From positions 1-34,974 of the forward strand of contig NZ_CAMKXG010000005.1 of assembly GCF_946477055.1 (NCBI RefSeq): DNA of 34,974 nt. The letters run 5' to 3'. Every line of letters starts with the position of its first letter. Within the stretch, counting starts at the first letter, position 1. The DNA comes from Lonsdalea britannica. GTDB lineage: Bacteria > Pseudomonadota > Gammaproteobacteria > Enterobacterales > Enterobacteriaceae. A program made the position numbers and the translations under genes. Below the pieces are notes generated by a model. The model saw only the letters and a program-made list of their open reading frames with translations, was not told the origin of the DNA and did not search any database. Positions 1-7,753 of this stretch are shown piece by piece.

Positions 1-1
1 A

Positions 2-1483
2 TTCGTTTCCGAAACGGATACGGAAGTCGTCGCGCATCTGGTGCGCTGGGAACAAAAAGAGAACGGCGGTTCGCTGATCGATATTGTTAAACGCGTCATC
101 CCTCAGCTGCGCGGCGCTTACGGTATGGTGCTGATGGACAGCCGCGATCCCAACGTCCTGGTGGCCGCGCGTTCTGGCAGCCCGCTGGTCATTGGCCGTG
201 GCGTAGGGGAAAACTTCATTGCTTCCGATCAGCTGGCGCTGCTGCCGGTCACGCGTCGCTTCATCTTCCTGGAAGAGGGCGATATCGCCGAAGTCACTCG
301 CCGTACGGTACGTATTTTCGATTGTCAGGGTGCGGAAGTGACGCGCGAAGAGATCGAATCCAGCGTGCAGTACGATGCCGGAGACAAAGGCGCCTACCGC
401 CATTACATGCAGAAAGAAATTTATGAACAGCCTCTGGCGATCAAAAATACGCTGGAAGGCCGTTTTAGCCACGGCGAGATCGATTTGTCTGAGCTGGGGG
501 CGCACGCGGACGAACTGCTGTCGAAAGTTGAGCATTTGCAGATTATCGCCTGCGGCACTTCCTACAACTCCGGGATGGTGTCCCGCTACTGGTTCGAGTC
601 GCTGGCCGGTATTCCGTGCGATGTCGAAATCGCTTCCGAATTCCGTTACCGCAAACCAGCGGTACGGCGTAACAGCATGATGATTACGCTGTCCCAGTCT
701 GGAGAAACCGCCGACACGCTGGCGGCGCTGCGTCTGTCTAAGTCGCTGGGCTATCTGGGCTCGCTGGCGATTTGTAACGTGGCCAGCTCGTCGCTGGTGC
801 GCGAGTCCGATTTGGCGTTGATGACCAAAGCTGGCACCGAAATCGGTGTGGCATCGACCAAGGCTTTCACCACTCAGCTGACGGTATTGCTGATGCTGGT
901 GGCGCGCATTGGTCGCCTGCGCGGTATGGCTCCTCAGATCGAGCACGATATCGTGCATGCTCTGCAGGCCTTGCCTGCGCGTCTGGAACAGATACTGTCT
1001 CAGGACAAGCTGATTGAATCGCTGGCGGAAGGCTTCTCCGACAAGCACCACGCGCTGTTCCTGGGCCGTGGCGACCAATATCCCATCGCGATGGAAGGGG
1101 CGCTCAAGCTCAAAGAGATCTCCTACATCCACGCGGAAGCGTACGCTGCCGGTGAGTTGAAACACGGCCCGCTGGCGTTAATCGATGCGGATATGCCGGT
1201 CGTAGTGGTCGCGCCTAACAACGATTTGCTGGAAAAACTCAAATCCAACATTGAAGAAGTGCGCGCCCGGGGCGGCGAGCTGTATGTCTTTGCGGATGAA
1301 GAAACGGGATTCACCTCGGACAGCGATATGATGAAAATCATTCCTCTGCCGCATGTGGAAGAAGTCATTGCCCCTATCTTTTACACCGTGCCGCTTCAGC
1401 TGCTGGCTTATCACGTCGCCTTAATTAAAGGGACGGATGTCGACCAGCCGCGTAACCTGGCTAAATCCGTTACCGTTGAGTAA
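2..1483 (+). CDS. glmS: Glutamine--fructose-6-phosphate aminotransferase GlmS (5'-truncated by window edge)
   Basis: GlmS makes glucosamine-6-phosphate from fructose-6-phosphate and glutamine in the cytoplasm, the first step of UDP-GlcNAc, peptidoglycan and LPS synthesis. The reading frame is open from base 2, so the start lies upstream. About 493 residues are present; the family is about 609 long, so roughly the first 115 residues, including the catalytic Cys1 of the glutaminase domain, are outside the window. What remains is the end of the glutaminase domain (FVSETDTEV) and both SIS sugar-isomerase domains: [11 protein letters not shown] with [10 protein letters not shown] in the first, and [18 protein letters not shown] with [12 protein letters not shown] in the second. 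The C-terminus [13 protein letters not shown] is the classic GlmS ending. In E. coli pstS follows glmS; here the aryl polyene cluster lies between them. Identity is very secure. Confidence 0.98.
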   Translation, partial: FVSETDTEVVAHLVRWEQKENGGSLIDIVKRVIPQLRGAYGMVLMDSRDPNVLVAARSGSPLVIGRGVGENFIASDQLALLPVTRRFIFLEEGDIAEVTRRTVRIFDCQGAEVTREEIESSVQYDAGDKGAYRHYMQKEIYEQPLAIKNTLEGRFSHGEIDLSELGAHADELLSKVEHLQIIACGTSYNSGMVSRYWFESLAGIPCDVEIASEFRYRKPAVRRNSMMITLSQSGETADTLAALRLSKSLGYLGSLAICNVASSSLVRESDLALMTKAGTEIGVASTKAFTTQLTVLLMLVARIGRLRGMAPQIEHDIVHALQALPARLEQILSQDKLIESLAEGFSDKHHALFLGRGDQYPIAMEGALKLKEISYIHAEAYAAGELKHGPLALIDADMPVVVVAPNNDLLEKLKSNIEEVRARGGELYVFADEETGFTSDSDMMKIIPLPHVEEVIAPIFYTVPLQLLAYHVALIKGTDVDQPRNLAKSVTVE

Positions 1484-1510
1484 TTAATCCAGCGCCTTCA
1501 GCCAGATAAA
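1450..1510 (+). other. Conserved attTn7 target region at the glmS 3' end
   Basis: Tn7-family TnsD protein is known to bind the last ~35 bases of glmS and direct insertion about 25 bases past the stop codon. The coding bases here (CGTAACCTGGCTAAATCCGT and onward to the stop) are nearly those of E. coli, so the site looks usable. No Tn7 ends or tns genes are seen next to it, and the predicted insertion point falls inside the glmS terminator. Confidence 0.5.
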
Positions 1511-1560
1511 GAATGTTTATATTCTCTGGCTGAAGTTATTCCCCCTCTTTTTTCTTTTCG
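1496..1560 (+). terminator. Rho-independent-type terminator after glmS
   Basis: An 11-base stem CTTCAGCCAGA (1496-1506) pairs with TCTGGCTGAAG (1525-1535) across an 18-base loop, 12 bases after the glmS stop. The downstream run is pyrimidine-rich (CCCCCTCTTTTTTC), with the T tract a little distant from the stem. It should separate glmS from the APE operon. Confidence 0.7.
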
Positions 1561-1796
1561 TTATAAATATTTCCGTCCCGCCGCCGTTTATTACTTAAGG
1601 TCTTTAATATTTTTTGGGCGCCTGCCATGCAGTGTGTTTTATGAGCATTTGTTCGACTATCTTATGATAATTTTTGTAAAAATATTATAATTTTGGGTAA
1701 AATGTGCTCAATGATGCGTACTGCTTTCCAGTTTCGCATTCATAACTGCCGTTTTGATTCAGGCAGACCAAATGGTGAAATTCTTACAGGGATTCT
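1536..1796 (+). promoter_or_regulatory. AT-rich leader region and probable promoter of the APE operon
   Basis: This 260-base gene-free stretch is far more AT-rich than the flanking genes. The best sigma70-like pair I see is TTGTAA (1674-1679) and TAAAAT (1698-1703) with an 18-base spacer, about 95 bases before apeA. No RfaH/ops element (GGCGGTAGC) was found. No clear operator stands out. Confidence 0.35.
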
Positions 1797-2189
1797 ATGA
1801 AAAAGTTTCGTATTTTAGCTGCGTGTCTGGTGTGTCTCTTTACTTTGGTGGGCTGTTCATCCAGAAGCGCTTATATTCTGAATGTGAATAAACCCATTAC
1901 CGGCCATTACAGCATCGACCAGGTAAAAAACGCTATTCTTCAGGCTGGAGAGGAACGTGAATGGGTGATGACACAAGTCTCTCCTGGCGTGATCAATGGT
2001 CATGTCGACCAGCGTGGCCATACTGCGGATATCCGCATCAATTACTCCACCAGTAGCTATTCCATCAACTACGTCAGCAGCCAGAATCTTAGAGCGGCGA
2101 GAGGTAAAATCCATCGTAATTACAATCGCTGGATAAATAATCTGGATCGCGAAATTCAATTGCGTCTGTCAGCTCAGCTCATTAAATAA
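1797..2189 (+). CDS. apeA: Small outer-membrane lipoprotein, first gene of the aryl polyene cluster (ApeA position)
   Basis: A 130-residue protein with a lipoprotein signal: basic start MKKFR, hydrophobic core and lipobox LVGC with the acylated Cys at residue 20. Ser at +2 predicts outer-membrane sorting. The mature part has no enzyme motif I recognise; it ends in an Arg/Asn/Trp-rich stretch (YNRWINNLDREIQLRLS). AGGG about six bases before ATG supports the start. It lies 63 bases before apeB and is the first gene after the putative promoter. The position matches apeA in characterised APE clusters; the symbol rests on gene order, not on a known activity. A role in placing or anchoring the polyene in the outer membrane is inference. 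The gene is visibly more AT-rich than apeC-apeR. Confidence 0.75.
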   Translation: MKKFRILAACLVCLFTLVGCSSRSAYILNVNKPITGHYSIDQVKNAILQAGEEREWVMTQVSPGVINGHVDQRGHTADIRINYSTSSYSINYVSSQNLRAARGKIHRNYNRWINNLDREIQLRLSAQLIK

Positions 2190-2252
2190 TAATTCGGGAC
2201 GGGTAATTTTTATTCGGTCCTTTATTTTCTATTTATTTTTCAGGGAAATGCT

Positions 2253-3335
2253 GTGTCTTACGGATACGATGAAGATAATATCAGCGCCTTAGACGCGATT
2301 ACCGAAGCTCAGCGTATCGCCTTTGCCCCTCTGTTGTTTCAGGCGGCGGTCAATTTGCGAGATTACGGCATTTTGTCGTTTCTGGACGAATGCGGAGAGA
2401 CCGGCACCCCACTGAATGACATTATTTCCGCCGTTAATTTAAATCGTTATGCTGTGGAAATTTTGCTGGATGCGGGATTGAGCGGCCGCCTCGTTTTCCT
2501 GAAAAATGATCATTATTTTCTGACCAAAACAGGGCATTACCTTATTCACGATCGTATGACGCAGGTGAATATGGATTTCACCCAGGACGTTTGCTATCAG
2601 GGGATGTTTCATCTCAATGAGGCATTAGCGCAAGGCAAGCCTGCCGGTTTAAACATATTTGGTGACTGGCCCACAATATATCCCGCGCTGAGCGTTTTAC
2701 CGCCCAAGGTGCGGGAAAGTTGGTTCGCTTTCGATCATTTTTATTCGGACGCGGCATTTCAGGCTGCATTGCCTTACGTCTTTCAGTATGGTCCCCGGCA
2801 GTTGTATGACGTCGGCGGTAACACCGGTAAATGGGCGATGCTCTGCCACGACTACAACCCGGACGTCCACGTGACGCTGGTAGATTTACCGGAGCAGATC
2901 GCTTTAGCGGAAAGCACTATTGCGAATGCGGGCAAATCTGATCGCATCGGCGGTGTGGCAACGGATATTCTCTCTGACGCTCCCTTGCCGACAGACGCTG
3001 ACATCTGGTGGATGAGTCAATTTCTTGATTGCTTCAGCGAAGAGCAGATTGTGTGGATTTTGCGCAAAATAACGCGGAGTATGCAGCCGGAAGCCCGGAT
3101 CTGCATTCTGGAAATCTTCTGGGATCGACAAAAATGGGAAGCGGGCGCATTCAGTCTCAATATGTTGTCGCTTTACTTTACCTGTCTTGCTAACGGTAAC
3201 AGCCGTTTTTATGCCGCGGAGCGCTTTCTACCCTTGTTGACACTGGCGGGGCTGGAAGTGGAACAGCAGGTTGATCATATCGGCGTAGGGCATACGCTGT
3301 TGGTCTGCAAAAAATCCGCTGTATCAATCAATTAA
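2253..3335 (+). CDS. apeB: SAM-dependent methyltransferase of the aryl polyene cluster (ApeB)
   Basis: A 360-residue class I methyltransferase of the winged-helix-dimerising type. Residues 1-100 are helical and resemble the dimerisation/wHTH domain. SAM-binding motif I is YDVGGNTGKWA (about 185-195), followed by the acidic strand end VTLVDLP (about 207-213) and WWMSQFLDCFSEEQ (about 252-265), in the place where related enzymes carry their catalytic loop. The GTG start is favoured by AGGGA seven bases upstream; the nearby ATG at 2248 is in another frame. E. coli-type aryl polyenes have a 3-methyl-4-hydroxyphenyl head group, so this enzyme probably methylates the aryl ring or its precursor (inference). 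O-methylation cannot be excluded from sequence. Confidence 0.85.
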   Translation: MSYGYDEDNISALDAITEAQRIAFAPLLFQAAVNLRDYGILSFLDECGETGTPLNDIISAVNLNRYAVEILLDAGLSGRLVFLKNDHYFLTKTGHYLIHDRMTQVNMDFTQDVCYQGMFHLNEALAQGKPAGLNIFGDWPTIYPALSVLPPKVRESWFAFDHFYSDAAFQAALPYVFQYGPRQLYDVGGNTGKWAMLCHDYNPDVHVTLVDLPEQIALAESTIANAGKSDRIGGVATDILSDAPLPTDADIWWMSQFLDCFSEEQIVWILRKITRSMQPEARICILEIFWDRQKWEAGAFSLNMLSLYFTCLANGNSRFYAAERFLPLLTLAGLEVEQQVDHIGVGHTLLVCKKSAVSIN

Positions 3336-3392
3336 CGTCAGGGAAAACCGGTAGTTTTGACACGATAAATACCGAAAAGAAGAAAACCAAGT

Positions 3393-4121
3393 ATGAATTT
3401 TGCTTTTACACTCCTTGACTGGCAGGCGAGAGCGCCGGGCTTAAATGACTCTACAGATTGGCAGAGCTGGGCGAAAACGCCCCGTGCTATCGATCCTGAA
3501 CACCCCGTGGGTAAATGCCGCCATCTGCCGATGATGACGGCGAGGCGTCTCAATAGCGGCAGCCGGTTTTCGGTAGACTGCGGATTGTCTTTGTTACAGC
3601 AGCACGGCGGTGATGCCGTCGTATTTACCAGTCGCCACGGCGAGCTGGAGCGCAACCTGCGCATCCTGCTGGCGTTATCGCAGCAGGAAAGCCTGTCTCC
3701 TACCGACTTCACGATGTCTGTGCATAATTCCGCGGTGGGAAGTTTGACTATCGCCGCCCGATCATCAGTAGTGTCGACGTCGATTGCCGCGGGGGTGGAC
3801 TCTTTTCAACAGGGGCTACTGGAAGTCGCTGCGCTGCATCAGGCGGGATATCGCCGTGTCGTTCTGGTGGATTTCGACGGCATTATCCCTGCGTTCTACG
3901 ACGATAAACTGCCAGAACAGATGCCGCGTTATCCTTATGCGGTCGCACTGCTCCTGGCTCCCGGCGATGACCTGACGTGCTCCACCTCACCGTTGAGTCA
4001 GGCCATAGAGCCTGAGACGCCGCAGAGCCTGCAGTTTCTGCAGGCGGTGTTAGCGCAAAAAAAGGCCTTCAACATTGGTGGCGCCAACGTCAGCTGGCAG
4101 TGGAAAGCGCGTTATGAGTGA
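3393..4121 (+). CDS. apeC: Ketosynthase-like chain-length-factor subunit lacking the active-site Cys (ApeC)
   Basis: A 242-residue protein of the short beta-ketoacyl-synthase N-terminal-like family found in APE clusters. It retains the fold landmark FTMSVHNSAVGSLTIA (about 106-121), but where true ketosynthases have the nucleophile (…ACSS…) it reads SVVSTSIAAG (about 125-134), with no Cys. It also stops well short of the two catalytic His of full-length synthases. In the characterised Xenorhabdus system ApeC is the chain-length-factor partner of ketosynthase ApeO; that role fits here. The 3' end overlaps apeD by 8 bases. It probably has no catalytic activity alone and helps set polyene length. 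Confidence 0.85.
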   Translation: MNFAFTLLDWQARAPGLNDSTDWQSWAKTPRAIDPEHPVGKCRHLPMMTARRLNSGSRFSVDCGLSLLQQHGGDAVVFTSRHGELERNLRILLALSQQESLSPTDFTMSVHNSAVGSLTIAARSSVVSTSIAAGVDSFQQGLLEVAALHQAGYRRVVLVDFDGIIPAFYDDKLPEQMPRYPYAVALLLAPGDDLTCSTSPLSQAIEPETPQSLQFLQAVLAQKKAFNIGGANVSWQWKARYE

Positions 4122-4899
4122 TTCTGTGGTGTCATTAGCTCCCTTTTCCTGGTTAAACAGACTTTGGCGTGTGGCGATGACCGGCTTCTGCTTCGGCATG
4201 TTTAGCCTGGGAGGACTGTTGCTTTCGCTGGTGTGGTTCAACCTGCTGCTGCTGATCCCCTGCGGCGCGTTACGCCGTCGACAGCTGGCGCGGCGCAGTA
4301 TCTCCGCGAGCTTCCGGTTTTTCCTGTGGTGCGTTCGTACACTGGGCGTCCTGGACTACAAAATAGAAGGCGTAGAAACGCTCCGGAGCGAACGCGGTTG
4401 TCTCGTTGTCGCCAATCACCCCACGCTGATCGACTACGTCATGCTGGCGTCGGTCATGCCGGAGGTTGATTGTCTGGTGAAAGCCGATCTGCAAAAAAAT
4501 GTGTTCTTTCGCGGCGTCATTCGTTCGGCGGACTATCTGATCAACAGCCAGTCCTATACCTTGCTGCCGGAGTGCGAACGGCGCTTGAAACGCGGTGAGG
4601 CCATCATGATTTTTCCCGAGGGAACCCGAACCGACCCCGGGCGGCCGCTGGTATTGCAACGCGGTGCGGCGAACATCGCCGTTCGCTGCGGCTGCGATAT
4701 CCGCATCGTCCATATTCGTAGTACCCAGCAGACGCTGGGTAAACACGACCGCTGGTACCACGTTCCCCGCATAAAAGCGTTGTTGACCGTCACGGTTCAG
4801 GATCGCATTCGCAGCCAGGATTTTGTCGGACAGGGCGATGAACCCTCTTTGGCCGCGCGACGCCTGACCCGTTTTTTACAAAATTCGTTAACGCTTTAA
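4114..4899 (+). CDS. apeD: Membrane-bound lysophospholipid-type acyltransferase (ApeD)
   Basis: A 261-residue PlsC/LPLAT acyltransferase. Two hydrophobic segments near residues 20-50 anchor it in the inner membrane. The catalytic HX4D motif is NHPTLID (H102, D107) and the glycerophosphate-binding motif is FPEGTRTDPG (167-176). I chose ATG 4114 because it overlaps the apeC stop (ATGAGTGA) and gives the usual N-terminus; the TTG at 4075 would add 13 residues of unlikely sequence. In APE clusters this enzyme probably transfers a fatty acyl or the polyene acyl chain while the lipid-linked product is built (inference). A 34-base gap separates it from apeE. Confidence 0.9.
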   Translation: MSDSVVSLAPFSWLNRLWRVAMTGFCFGMFSLGGLLLSLVWFNLLLLIPCGALRRRQLARRSISASFRFFLWCVRTLGVLDYKIEGVETLRSERGCLVVANHPTLIDYVMLASVMPEVDCLVKADLQKNVFFRGVIRSADYLINSQSYTLLPECERRLKRGEAIMIFPEGTRTDPGRPLVLQRGAANIAVRCGCDIRIVHIRSTQQTLGKHDRWYHVPRIKALLTVTVQDRIRSQDFVGQGDEPSLAARRLTRFLQNSLTL

Positions 4900-4933
4900 T
4901 TTCATCATTATTCAAAAAAAACAGGTATGAGTT

Positions 4934-5218
4934 ATGGAAAGTCTTTTCATTGAAATCAAACAAATGATTATCGATGCACTAAACCTCGAAGAGGTAAGCG
5001 TTGATGAGATTGAGAACGATGCGCCGTTGTTTGGCGACGGGCTCGGTTTGGATTCTATTGATGCACTTGAACTAGGGCTGGCTGTTAAAAATCGTTATGG
5101 CGTCGTGCTTTCCGCAGAAAGTGAAGCGATGCGTCAGCATTTCTTCTCGGTCGCCACTCTGGCTGCGTTCATCAACGCGCAGCGTTCAGTGAATTCTGAT
5201 AATAAAACAATGGGTTAA
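4934..5218 (+). CDS. apeE: Acyl carrier protein, APE pathway (ApeE)
   Basis: A 94-residue acidic ACP with the phosphopantetheine attachment motif LGLDSIDALEL, modified Ser at residue 41. An AGG eight bases upstream supports ATG 4934. It lies two bases before a second ACP gene. In the reconstituted Xenorhabdus pathway one of the two ACPs receives the 4-hydroxybenzoyl starter from ApeH and carries the growing polyene; assigning that role to ApeE follows that work. The long C-terminal tail after helix 4 (about residues 83-94) is unusual for a stand-alone ACP. It must be activated by a phosphopantetheinyl transferase; see yieE. Confidence 0.92.
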   Translation: MESLFIEIKQMIIDALNLEEVSVDEIENDAPLFGDGLGLDSIDALELGLAVKNRYGVVLSAESEAMRQHFFSVATLAAFINAQRSVNSDNKTMG

Positions 5219-5220
5219 TT

Positions 5221-5472
5221 ATGAACAAGAACGATATTTATCAGGAAGTCACCGGGTTGCTGGTTAAGCTTTTCGAGCTTGATGCTGACGATATTAAACC
5301 GGAATCCCGCTTGTACGAGGATCTGGAGCTCGACAGCATCGATGCTGTCGATATGGTGGTTCACCTGCAAAAACGCATCGGACGGAAGATTTCCCCGGAA
5401 ACCTTCAAATCTGTACGCACCGTGCAGGACGTCGTCACTGCGGTCGAACATTTGCTCAATGAAGGTCAATAA
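5221..5472 (+). CDS. apeF: Second acyl carrier protein, APE pathway (ApeF)
   Basis: An 83-residue ACP with the motif LELDSIDAVDM, modified Ser at residue 39. Its sequence is closer to a FabZ/FAS-type ACP (LYEDLELDS) than that of ApeE, so the two are not recent duplicates. The gene begins two bases after apeE and its last 14 bases overlap apeG. Two distinct ACPs per cluster is normal for APE loci; a division of labour between starter loading or elongation (ApeE) and acyl transfer to lipid (ApeF) is plausible but not shown by sequence. Confidence 0.92.
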   Translation: MNKNDIYQEVTGLLVKLFELDADDIKPESRLYEDLELDSIDAVDMVVHLQKRIGRKISPETFKSVRTVQDVVTAVEHLLNEGQ

Positions 5473-6049
5473 CGGTTCATCGTCAGGGAAAACCCTCTCC
5501 AGATTGACGGCCGGGCTGAGCGCACTGTTGATGCTGAGCTGGCCTTTTCTGGTGTGGTTTAGCGTCACGCACCCTCATCACCGTTGGATCCTGCCTGTGC
5601 TGGCCCTGGTTTTTCTTTTGCGTTTTTACGCGTTATCCAGAGATAAGCGACTGTTCAGAGAAACCGGGGGGCTGCTGGCGGCGGCTGGGGCGCTCCTCTG
5701 TCTGACGAGCCTGTGGTTGCAGGATACCCAGTGGTTGATGGGGTATCCGGTGGTGGTGAATCTGGTGATGCTGGGGCTATTTGGCGGGTCGCTATACAGC
5801 CGCATGCCGTTCGTTGAACGGCTGGCTCGGCTCAAAGAACCCGACCTGCCGCCTCAAGCCATTCGCTATACGCGCAAAGTGACCCAGATGTGGTGCCTGT
5901 TTTTTGTTTTTAACGGCAGCGTAGCGGCATGGACCTGTCTGGCGGGAAATATACGCTGGTGGACCCTGTGGAATGGCCTGATCAGTTACGTATTAATAGG
6001 GATAGTGATGGGTGGAGAATGGTTGATACGCCAACGCCTGAGAAAGTGA
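5459..6049 (+). CDS. apeG: Polytopic inner-membrane protein, COG4648-type (ApeG)
   Basis: About 196 residues with roughly six hydrophobic segments, for example around WPFLVWFSV, WILPVLALVFLLRFYAL and WNGLISYVLIGIVMGG. A conserved cytoplasmic loop SRMPFVERLARLKEPDLP precedes a Trp-rich C-terminal half. No catalytic motif is recognised. The start ATG 5459 lies inside the end of apeF (14-base overlap); a longer reading from 5279 would overlap most of the ACP gene and is unlikely. Its stop shares a base with the apeH start (TGATG). It is a constant member of APE clusters with undefined function; a role in membrane assembly or transfer of the polyene lipid is a guess. Confidence 0.8.
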   Translation: MKVNNGSSSGKTLSRLTAGLSALLMLSWPFLVWFSVTHPHHRWILPVLALVFLLRFYALSRDKRLFRETGGLLAAAGALLCLTSLWLQDTQWLMGYPVVVNLVMLGLFGGSLYSRMPFVERLARLKEPDLPPQAIRYTRKVTQMWCLFFVFNGSVAAWTCLAGNIRWWTLWNGLISYVLIGIVMGGEWLIRQRLRK

Positions 6050-7413
6050 TGATGAAGACGATAAAAGTCTCCCCGGTCAGCGACTGGCTATCGCTGGAAA
6101 GTGGTGCGCAGCGCCGCGTGGCCAGCCGAGGTTCGCAGGTATTTACCCTTGCCATGCTGCGTCAGCAGGTGGCTTTACTGTGTGAGCAGCTGTTGGCTGA
6201 CGATGCCCAGCGGTGGGCGCTTTGTTTTGAAGACAGCTATCTGTTCACCGTGGGATTGCTGGCGTCCCTGCATGCGGGTAAGACGCCGATTATTCCCGGT
6301 CACTGCCGTTCGTCGGTGCTGCAAGAGCAGATGAGCGATTTTGATGGCGTACTGACGGATATCACGCTGTCTTTGGATTGCCCTGTCCTGACTCTCCGCG
6401 CCGAAACGCAGTCGACATCGCCGGACTGCGAGCTGCCGCCTATGCCGGAGAATGCCTGTGTGGTGCTGTTTACCTCGGGATCGACCGGCACACCTCGTCA
6501 GGTGGTTAAACCGGTCCGCTGCCTTGATGAAGAGTCACGTTGGCTGGGGACGCTGTGGGGCGAGCGTTTGCAGGATTGCCACGTTGTCGCCTCCGTCACA
6601 CACCAGCACATGTACGGTCTGACGTTCTGCATCTGGTTGCCCATGTCATTAGGCCTCAGTTTCGAAAGCCGACAGATCATGTACACCGAACAACTGGCGG
6701 CGTTCCCCCGTGAACAACAGCGTTACGCTTTCATCAGCAGCCCGGCCTTTTTACGGCGTCTGGATTACTCTCTGACGGTGCCACGTTGCCAGCTGATTGT
6801 GTCCGCGGGCGGTGCGCTGCCTTGGGCATCTGCACAGAAAGCGGCGCAGGGTTTAGGCCATCCCATCGATGAGGTTTACGGCAGCACGGAAACCGGCGTC
6901 ATGGCATGGTGTTCGCGTGATGGAGAAAAGGCCGTCTGGACGCCGTTTGTCGGCGTGACGCATCAGGCGGATGACGCGGGGGACTGGTGGGTGCGATCGG
7001 CGCTGATTCCGCAGCCGGAGGGGATTCGACTGGACGACAAGCTGGCGTTTACCGGCGAAGGGCAGTTCGAACTGTGCGGTCGTCACGATCGTATTTTGAA
7101 AGTCGAAGATAAACGTATTTCGCTGAGTGAAATCGAACGTCGACTGCTGTCACTGCCGGAAATCGAAGACGCCGTGGCGGTGCAGGTCAAGCGGAACGAG
7201 CGGGCGTGTATCGGCGTGGTGCTGGTTCTCAAATCCCCGCATCTGGCCGCCGACCTGCCGAATCTAAAGCGAAAATGGCGTCATGAGCTGCATCAATGGT
7301 TAGAACCGGTCGCGATGCCGCGTTTATGGCGGATCGTCGAGTCCATACCCGTCAACACGCAGAGCAAGCGCGCCTGGCCACAAATACAGGAGCTTTTCCA
7401 TGCTGCCCGTTGA
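6049..7413 (+). CDS. apeH: Aryl-AMP ligase / ACP-loading adenylation enzyme (ApeH)
   Basis: An ANL-superfamily adenylate-forming enzyme of about 454 residues. The phosphate-binding A3 motif is LFTSGSTGTPRQ (about 139-150), the adenine-binding motif is VYGSTETG (about 276-283), and the hinge region is GRHDRILKVEDKRISLSEIE. It is predicted to activate an aryl carboxylate, 4-hydroxybenzoate in the characterised APE pathway, with ATP and load it on an ApeE-type ACP. ATG 6049 overlaps the apeG stop by one base; a second ATG three bases later is equally possible. The upstream in-frame extension to 5929 lies within apeG and is not needed. No tyrosine ammonia-lyase gene is present, which fits a chorismate-derived starter rather than coumarate (inference). 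Confidence 0.9.
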   Translation: MMKTIKVSPVSDWLSLESGAQRRVASRGSQVFTLAMLRQQVALLCEQLLADDAQRWALCFEDSYLFTVGLLASLHAGKTPIIPGHCRSSVLQEQMSDFDGVLTDITLSLDCPVLTLRAETQSTSPDCELPPMPENACVVLFTSGSTGTPRQVVKPVRCLDEESRWLGTLWGERLQDCHVVASVTHQHMYGLTFCIWLPMSLGLSFESRQIMYTEQLAAFPREQQRYAFISSPAFLRRLDYSLTVPRCQLIVSAGGALPWASAQKAAQGLGHPIDEVYGSTETGVMAWCSRDGEKAVWTPFVGVTHQADDAGDWWVRSALIPQPEGIRLDDKLAFTGEGQFELCGRHDRILKVEDKRISLSEIERRLLSLPEIEDAVAVQVKRNERACIGVVLVLKSPHLAADLPNLKRKWRHELHQWLEPVAMPRLWRIVESIPVNTQSKRAWPQIQELFHAAR

Positions 7414-7753
7414 GATTTCTCGCACAACCCACGAGAGCCACGCGGAGCTGATGCTACGTGCCGATGAGACTCTGTTTTGGTTCCGCGGCCATTTCCCTAA
7501 ACAACCGCTGCTTCCTGGCATCGCCCAGCTCGACTGGGCATTGCGTTATGGCATGGAGATTCTGGCACCGCAGTGGCGCTTTAGCGCGGTGGAAAACATC
7601 AAATTTCAACGTCCCGTACTGCCCGGAAACACGCTGCGTCTGACGCTGAGCTGGCGGGAAGAAAAACGGCACCTGGCGTTCAGCTACCACATCGTGCGGC
7701 AGCAAGGTGACGAACTGCCCGCCAGCAATGGGAAAATCACCTTATGTCAATGA
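7400..7753 (+). CDS. apeI: Hotdog-fold 3-hydroxyacyl-ACP dehydratase subunit (ApeI)
   Basis: A 117-residue FabZ/FabA-like hotdog protein. The signature FRGHFPKQPLLPG (28-40) contains the catalytic His at residue 31. A good Shine-Dalgarno (AGGAG, 7388-7392) precedes ATG 7400, and the gene overlaps the end of apeH by 14 bases. It dehydrates 3-hydroxyacyl-ACP in each elongation round, keeping every double bond in conjugation because no enoyl reductase is encoded here. In the characterised system it works as a heterodimer with ApeP, which has the complementary Glu-containing motif. Confidence 0.9.
   Translation: MLPVEISRTTHESHAELMLRADETLFWFRGHFPKQPLLPGIAQLDWALRYGMEILAPQWRFSAVENIKFQRPVLPGNTLRLTLSWREEKRHLAFSYHIVRQQGDELPASNGKITLCQ

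Noticed and set aside
1484..1796. Tn7-like insertion at attTn7
   Set aside because: No Tn7 end sequence or tns gene seen; only the conserved target site is present.
1560..1796. RfaH ops/JUMPstart element for a long surface-molecule operon
   Set aside because: I searched the APE leader by eye and did not find GGCGGTAGC or a close variant.
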